From: Aurantibrevibacter sp041747755 | Lineage (GTDB): Bacteria > Bacteroidota > Bacteroidia > Flavobacteriales > Flavobacteriaceae | Reading direction: 5' to 3' | Assembly (NCBI GenBank): GCA_041747755.1 | Contig: JBGTEN010000188.1 | Span: 1-11,070, forward strand | Length of the DNA: 11,070 bases | Shown here: in pieces, positions 7,364 to 11,070 of the stretch | How positions within the stretch are numbered: the stretch's first letter is position 1 | How the letters are laid out: every line of letters begins with the position of its first letter | Program-made: the position numbers and the translations under genes | Notes under the pieces: model-generated | Seen by the model: only the letters and a program-made list of their open reading frames with translations | Databases searched by the model: none | Told to the model about the DNA's origin: nothing

Positions 7364-7700
7364 ACCATCTTCAGAATAACTGTCAATTGCGATTTTAGCT
7401 ACCAACCTATTATATAATACTGTGCTTAATCTTACTCTTTATGAAGCTGGAACAGTAAGTAGGTAAAGGTATTTAAGAGCACAAGGCCGGGCGTTATACA
7501 ACTTTGGGCATATGTTACATTATTTAATGGGAAATTCATTTTGTAAAGAACAGCAAATAAGAAAGATGTAAAATTCTACCCAAATTATGTAAGGTTTTGG
7601 TATTCAACCTGTAATACCTTAGCAACAAATTAGAATAGGTCTCTTGAGAATTTTGATGCGGAGAATCAAAATGCTGGATCTATAAAAAATAATAGGTTTT
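7364..7700. promoter_or_regulatory. Divergent intergenic region between GH130 and the small membrane protein
   Basis: These 337 bases separate two divergent starts, so they should hold promoters for both directions. Visible elements are an AT box TATTATATAATA (minus strand, 7421-7410) that could be a -10 element for the GH130 operon, a 6-base inverted repeat GGTATT/AATACC (7599-7604 and 7613-7618), and the 8-base inverted repeat at 7650-7672 listed separately. I did not find a clean Bacteroidota-type TTTG / TAnnTTTG promoter pair on either strand, and no credible small gene. Confidence 0.45.
7650..7672. repeat. Inverted repeat 28 bases before the small membrane protein start
   Basis: ATTTTGAT (7650-7657) and ATCAAAAT (7665-7672) are perfect reverse complements around a 7-base GC-richer centre GCGGAGA. 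In RNA this makes a short hairpin in the leader of the gene at 7701; in DNA it could be a dimeric operator. There is no T-run after it, so it is not a terminator. Confidence 0.4.
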
Positions 7701-8111
7701 ATGAGAAAAATTAAACCGGATTTTCATACCGTATTATTTCTTATCATAATCGTCCTCGCAACTTTAGAGTTTAGTTATAGAGGGTACATTTTACATGGAA
7801 ATTACAATAAAACCAATTCCATAGAGAACAATAAAGAGGGTTACACGGACCACAATCAGTTTAAAGATTCAAATGCAACAAAATTACTTCCAGAACATGT
7901 TCAAAAAGAACTTTTCCCGTTAACAGGTTTATTACTGTATGATGATGATCTTTTAACAGAACCAATAAATTTGGTTAGCCCCGATTTTATGCCCTTAACC
8001 AATCCTAAAGTTTCGATCCCCGTGTATTTGGGCTCAATCCAAGAAGATGATAACTTTGTTATAACAGTGGTAAAAACTCGCGGAAATTATAGTTTGAATA
8101 AGATAGATTGA
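7701..8111 (+). CDS. Small membrane-anchored protein of unknown function
   Basis: The product has 136 residues and I do not recognise its family. Residues 1-9 are basic; 10-24 (TVLFLIIIVLATLEF) form one hydrophobic helix, followed by FSYRGYILHGNYN. This predicts a single N-terminal anchor with the remaining ~110 residues outside the cytoplasm. There is no Cys for a lipobox and no obvious signal-peptidase site. Residues 35-70 are Asn/Asp/Glu/Lys-rich and probably a flexible linker. Residues 72-136 have alternating hydrophobic positions with several Pro (LFPLTGLLLYDDDLLTEPINL, and VSIPVYLGSI), suggesting a small beta-rich domain. It lies 104 bases before the sigma factor gene on the same strand, with a hairpin at its stop codon between them. 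ATG at 7701 follows an A/T-rich leader typical of the phylum. Confidence 0.7.
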   Translation: MRKIKPDFHTVLFLIIIVLATLEFSYRGYILHGNYNKTNSIENNKEGYTDHNQFKDSNATKLLPEHVQKELFPLTGLLLYDDDLLTEPINLVSPDFMPLTNPKVSIPVYLGSIQEDDNFVITVVKTRGNYSLNKID

Positions 8112-8121
8112 TTATTCAAAC
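8092..8121. repeat. Hairpin spanning the stop codon of the small membrane protein gene
   Basis: GTTTGAATA (8092-8100) and TATTCAAAC (8113-8121) are perfect reverse complements; one more A/T pair closes inward, leaving a 10-base loop that contains part of the TGA stop (8109-8111). No T-run follows, so it is not a standard terminator. It could protect the mRNA 3' end or partly separate this gene from the sigma gene downstream. Confidence 0.45.
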
Positions 8122-8215
8122 ACTAAATAATTAAAAATACTAACCTTCTGAAAAAGCATTTGTATCTCCGCTGGCAAACGATTTCGGTAACCGATTTAAA
8201 TAAATTTTTTCTTTC

Positions 8216-8779
8216 ATGAAATTTTCCCAATATAAAATGGACATTGAACATCTTGTTAACCAATTGAAGCAAAAAGATATTACCGCATTTGAAAAACTAT
8301 ACGAGCACTACTCGGTTAATATCTGCGGTGCCATTTATTCCATTGTAAGAAATTCAAAGTTAGCTCAGGAATTAACCAACGATGTGTTTGTAAAAATTTG
8401 GGAAAACGCGGAATCTTATGATGTATCAAAAGGTCGCTTTTTTACATGGATTTTGAAAATTGCAAGAAACACTGCAATAGACGTAGTCCGGTCCAAAGCT
8501 TTTAAACAAGAGTCCGTTACCCAATCCTTTGACGACTACAGCTCCCATCAACTTGGAGAAAAGGGTATTCAAGATATTGCAGATACACGGGAAATTAAGG
8601 CGTTTTTACCCTTAGGAAATTTAAAACATATAGAAATAATAGATCTTATCTATTTTAAAGGATATACCCAAAAGCAAGTAGCTGATGAACTTGCTATCCC
8701 TTTAAGCACGGTTAAATCCAGAAGTAGAAATTGTCTTTCCGAATTAAGGAGTATGAGAGAGTTTCAGGAATGGATTTAA
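8216..8779 (+). CDS. ECF-type RNA polymerase sigma factor
   Basis: The product has 187 residues, a normal length for a group 4 sigma-70 factor. Region 2 covers about residues 22-93: AFEKLYEHYS, then AQELTNDVFVKIWENAESYD (50-69) and the -10-recognition helix GRFFTWILKIARNTAIDVVRS (73-93). A variable linker (95-125) follows. Region 4 is at about 128-178: HIEIIDLIYFKGYTQKQVADELAIPLSTVKSRSRNCLSELR, with the helix-turn-helix that reads the -35 element (VADELAIPLSTVKSR). Both regions look intact. It would direct RNA polymerase to a small regulon, plausibly stress genes. Met1 at 8216 is used; Met8 at 8237 (MDIEHLVNQL) is an equally plausible start. An ATG at 8770 overlaps its stop codon (ATGGATTTAA), the usual position of an anti-sigma gene, but the frame found there is not a recognisable anti-sigma factor (see the next entry). 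Confidence 0.93.
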   Translation: MKFSQYKMDIEHLVNQLKQKDITAFEKLYEHYSVNICGAIYSIVRNSKLAQELTNDVFVKIWENAESYDVSKGRFFTWILKIARNTAIDVVRSKAFKQESVTQSFDDYSSHQLGEKGIQDIADTREIKAFLPLGNLKHIEIIDLIYFKGYTQKQVADELAIPLSTVKSRSRNCLSELRSMREFQEWI

Positions 8780-9098
8780 GGATACTATTCCGAATTAAAA
8801 AATACCAAGATAAAGAGGAAGAAGTGAGATGTAAATGGAAATCTGAGTTGGTCCCTATTAGACCAAAACACAACAAAACCGGAAGAGTATCAAGAGCATT
8901 GGACCATACCTGGATGGATGTGAAGGCATTCTTTTACATGATACTTATAAGGTTATGCCATGATAGGCAAATCCCACTGAAAAGGTCAGCTTCAAGAACT
9001 TTACAAAAATCTTAAAATCTCATCACCTATCTCTAGGATATACCTCCCTATCAAGTGCGTTAAATTTTGGGAGACACAGAACCATAAAAAATGAAGGA
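8770..9098 (+). pseudogene. Decayed PA2169/DUF2383-like four-helix-bundle gene
   Basis: An 81-codon frame runs from ATG 8770 to TAA 9015. Its residues 7-53 resemble the middle of PA2169-type (DUF2383) proteins: FRIKKYQDKEEE, WKSELVPI, then GRVSRALDHTWMDVKAFF (36-53); the Trp-Met-Asp-Val-Lys box is typical. After that the frame loses family character (YMILIRLCHDRQIP...). The family pattern resumes one frame over: HDTYKVMP (8937-8960), tandem stops TGA TAG (8961-8966), then AN..EKVSFKNFTKILKS (8967-9020) and a tail with SSALN and TIK. A single-base shift near 8930-8937 plus point stops explains this. The first ~40 residues of the family are absent, because the frame begins inside the sigma gene. 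I read this as a truncated, frameshifted relic. The alternative is a genuine small basic protein of 81 residues (or 94 from ATG 8731). Family assignment is from remembered patterns, not a search. Confidence 0.5.
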
Positions 9099-9128
9099 TT
9101 TACGCTAATGTCAAATACCTTTGTTTTT

Positions 9129-9158
9129 AAAAGGGTACCCCACGGTACCCTTTTTTTT
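9129..9158 (+). terminator. Strong rho-independent terminator after the sigma/relic unit
   Basis: AAAAGGGTACC (9129-9139) pairs perfectly with GGTACCCTTTT (9144-9154) around the loop CCAC, with eight consecutive T (9151-9158). It closes the plus-strand sigma factor transcript; the A-rich 5' arm means it could also act on minus-strand RNA, but no minus-strand gene lies immediately upstream of it. Confidence 0.92.
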
Positions 9159-9312
9159 ATTTAAGAATTAGTAAAAGTAAACTTTAGTCTTTTGGCCATA
9201 GAGTTTCTAACCCACTATTTGATCATTCTTGTAAATTCAAAGCGCAGTAAATGCTACAATCCCTTTAGTAACTAAACTAATAACTTAAAACGGCTTTCTA
9301 CAGATATAGCCC

Positions 9313-9759
9313 TCATAATTTAAGAACAAAATTTGCTCTGTCAAAGGAGGTTTTTTTATAAAAAAGCGTGGCTTGTACGGCTCGTCCTAAAATTATCTTT
9401 AACTCATTATAATCACTTGATTTGGTAATGTAAATGTTAGCTCCACTATTGAAAGTGTCCTCAATATCTTTTGTGGTATTAGAGGTGGAATAGATTGCAA
9501 CTGGAATCTCGTTAAAATTCATATTGCTGCGTATTTCTGCAAGACATTCCAAACCATTTTTTCGAGGCATATTTAAGTCCAGAAAAATAAGATGCGGTAA
9601 GTTCTCTGGATTGTCACTAAGATAGCTGATTAATTCCGCGCCATTATTTACAGTATTAACTGTTGTTTTAATTTTTAATTCCTCAAATGCTTCAACAAAA
9701 AGTAATCTATCTGTTTCGTCATCGTCTGCAAGAAGAATATGTACTATAGGGGATTCCAT
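9313..9759 (-). CDS. Single-domain response regulator (Rcp1-like receiver)
   Basis: The product has 148 residues: a lone CheY-fold receiver with no output domain. The catalytic set is intact: the acidic residues Asp12-Asp14 (LLADDDETD), the phospho-acceptor Asp61 (LIFLDLNMPRKNGLE), a Ser/Thr cluster at 91-93 (IYSTSNTT) and Lys113 (YITKSSD). The NMPRKNG motif and the insertion with a long loop around 45-57 resemble the Rcp1 group that pairs with PAS or phytochrome-type kinases. It starts 11 bases after the histidine kinase stop codon on the same strand, so the two form one operon and very likely a phosphotransfer pair. With no DNA-binding part, it probably acts by protein-protein contact or as a phosphate sink or relay. 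Confidence 0.94.
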   Translation of the reverse strand: MESPIVHILLADDDETDRLLFVEAFEELKIKTTVNTVNNGAELISYLSDNPENLPHLIFLDLNMPRKNGLECLAEIRSNMNFNEIPVAIYSTSNTTKDIEDTFNSGANIYITKSSDYNELKIILGRAVQATLFYKKTSFDRANFVLKL

Positions 9760-9770
9760 TTAATTATTTT

Positions 9771-11070
9771 TTAGTTATTCGGGATGAAGATGTCAAAGGT
9801 AGTGCCTTTGTTTATTTCACTTTTGGTCGTTATAACCCCGTTGTGGTTATCAATAATCTTCTTAACAATAGCAAGCCCAATTCCCGTACCGGAATATTGT
9901 TCCTTACCATGTAATTTTTGGAATACTTCAAAAATCCGTTCACTATATTCTTTTTCAAAACCTATCCCATTGTCCGAAAACGAGATATGACAATAGCTTG
10001 TATTATTGGAAAGCCCTTCCGGCGGTGTATCTCCTGTTTGAAAATTCTTGGCTTTAATAACGATATGTGGTTTTACATCCGGTCTTGAAAACTTAAGGGA
10101 ATTACTGATGAGATTAATCACAAGTTGGTGAAATTGAAAGGTAATGACATTTATTTTTGCTGAGGATAGTATTTCAATCGTGGCCTGCTTTTCCTTTATA
10201 TCTTCACTCAAGGTTTTCTTTACCTCATCTATAAAACTTTTAAGATCAACCCTTTCAAAATGTTGTTCTGCGGTAGATAAATGAGAAAATGCAAATAAAT
10301 CTTTGATTAGCCGTTGCATGCGCTCTACAGCGTCTCTTATATTTTTAAAATATATCTTACTTTTATCACTAAGATGCTGATCATCCTTTTCCAAAATTCT
10401 TCCTGAGAATATATTTATCTTCCTTAGCGGTTCTTGTAAATCATGGCTGGTTATATAGGCAAAGGCCTCTAATTCCATGTTCATTCGCATTAATTCTTCG
10501 TTTTTAAAAAGTAATCTTTCATTTACGGCCTGCAGTTCGTTAGTACGGATAGTAACCAGATCTTCCAAACCTTTGGAATGCGCTTCATAAGTGGATAAGT
10601 TACGTTCCCGAATAGCGATTTGTTGACTAATATCAGAGGTGACACCCACCCACATTTTAATCTTTCCGTTATTATCCTTTATAGGGGATGCCCTGTTAAG
10701 ATGCCACACCGCTGCACCATCTTTATCCATAAAACGAAGCTCCATTTCCGAATTAACCCCTTCATCTGAGGCTTTTTTAAAATTTTCTCGAAACTCCACC
10801 ACATCCTCCGGGTGAATAAGTTTTTCATATCCCATACCTTTCAATTCTTCAAAATCCAGATCTGTAAAATCCAGCCAGTTTTGATTAAAATAAATTACAT
10901 TTCCCTGAGCATCGGCATTACTTATCTTCGCAGGCATCAGATCGGCCATCATTCGAAAATGAGTCTCACTATCCCGTAATTTTTTATAAAGCAAAACCTG
11001 TTCACTTACCTCATTGGCTATGATGGCAATGCCATCAATTTCTCCAAATTTATTACGTTGTGCATGGTAG
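9771..11070 (-). CDS. PAS-domain hybrid-free sensor histidine kinase (5' end outside window)
   Basis: The frame is open to the window edge, so the N-terminus is missing; 432 residues are visible. The first ~25 (YHAQRNKFGEIDGIAIIANE) look like the end of one PAS domain. A complete PAS/PAC domain follows at about 36-150 (SETHFRMMADLMPAKISNADAQG..., ending in MWVGVTSDISQQ). Then comes a coiled-coil linker (about 155-200) with the phospho-acceptor His209 in AFAYITSHDLQEPLRKI (codon at 10445-10443). The ATPase domain has the N box NLISNSLKFS (319-328), G1 DNGIGF (366-371), F box-like IFEVFQKLHGKEQYSG, and G2 GTGIGLAIVKKI (394-405). No membrane segment is visible in this part. It autophosphorylates and should pass phosphate to the receiver encoded 11 bases downstream. 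A TTG at 10994 is not the start, because PAS sequence continues upstream in frame. Confidence 0.94.
   Translation of the reverse strand, partial: YHAQRNKFGEIDGIAIIANEVSEQVLLYKKLRDSETHFRMMADLMPAKISNADAQGNVIYFNQNWLDFTDLDFEELKGMGYEKLIHPEDVVEFRENFKKASDEGVNSEMELRFMDKDGAAVWHLNRASPIKDNNGKIKMWVGVTSDISQQIAIRERNLSTYEAHSKGLEDLVTIRTNELQAVNERLLFKNEELMRMNMELEAFAYITSHDLQEPLRKINIFSGRILEKDDQHLSDKSKIYFKNIRDAVERMQRLIKDLFAFSHLSTAEQHFERVDLKSFIDEVKKTLSEDIKEKQATIEILSSAKINVITFQFHQLVINLISNSLKFSRPDVKPHIVIKAKNFQTGDTPPEGLSNNTSYCHISFSDNGIGFEKEYSERIFEVFQKLHGKEQYSGTGIGLAIVKKIIDNHNGVITTKSEINKGTTFDIFIPNN

Noticed and set aside
7701..8111. Idea that the small membrane protein is the anti-sigma factor of the neighbouring sigma gene
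   Set aside because: Only about ten residues precede its membrane helix, so it has no cytoplasmic domain able to bind the sigma factor; it also lies upstream, whereas anti-sigma genes are normally downstream.
8180..8199. Direct repeat CGATTT flanking CGGTAAC before the sigma factor gene
   Set aside because: Two six-base copies in AT-rich DNA are expected by chance, and I could not link them to a recognisable promoter.
9286..9312. Possible minus-strand terminator after the lone receiver gene
   Set aside because: The only pairing seen is about four bases (GGCT/AGCC) with a short T-run; too weak to list.
9784..9990. Plus-strand 68-codon frame opposite the kinase ATPase domain
   Set aside because: It is antisense to the conserved G1/G2 boxes, which constrain the sequence and explain the open frame.

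Overview
The window looks like a chromosomal segment of a Bacteroidota bacterium, most likely of the Flavobacteriia type. The evidence is low GC with A/T-rich leaders and almost no Shine-Dalgarno sequences, a lipoprotein with a typical lipobox, a LytTR regulator, an ECF sigma factor of the kind common in this phylum, and a GH130/GT4 carbohydrate gene pair. No tRNA, rRNA, CRISPR array, insertion sequence or phage gene was seen.

Left part (1-3000, plus strand): a glycine-rich general-stress-type protein with its own palindromic terminator. It is followed by a tight three-gene operon: a DUF4142 lipoprotein, a manganese catalase with all five metal ligands visible, and a DUF892 (YciE/YciF-type) ferritin-like protein. 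The operon closes with a strong terminator at 2967-3000. Together these suggest defence against peroxide, desiccation or general stress, with one protein anchored outside the cytoplasm and two inside it.

Middle part (3146-7363, minus strand): a carbohydrate operon made of a GH130 phosphorylase-like protein and, overlapping it by 11 bases, a 796-residue protein that joins a GT4-type glycosyltransferase to an all-helical C-terminal half. A likely terminator follows. The next gene on the same strand encodes a LytTR DNA-binding regulator whose receiver domain has lost the phosphorylated aspartate and the other catalytic residues.

Right part (7364-11070): a 337-base region upstream of the divergent genes, a small unknown membrane-anchored protein, an ECF sigma factor, and directly overlapping the sigma stop codon a decayed gene. 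I read the decayed gene as a truncated, frameshifted relative of the PA2169/DUF2383 four-helix-bundle stress family. A strong terminator ends this unit. On the minus strand a PAS histidine kinase, cut by the window edge, is followed by a single-domain response regulator with an intact phosphorylation site.

Taken together this is a stress and signalling neighbourhood: catalase and ferritin-like proteins, a possible mannoside or mannan turnover pair, a sigma factor that may have lost its usual anti-sigma partner, and two contrasting response regulators, one catalytically intact and one degenerate.
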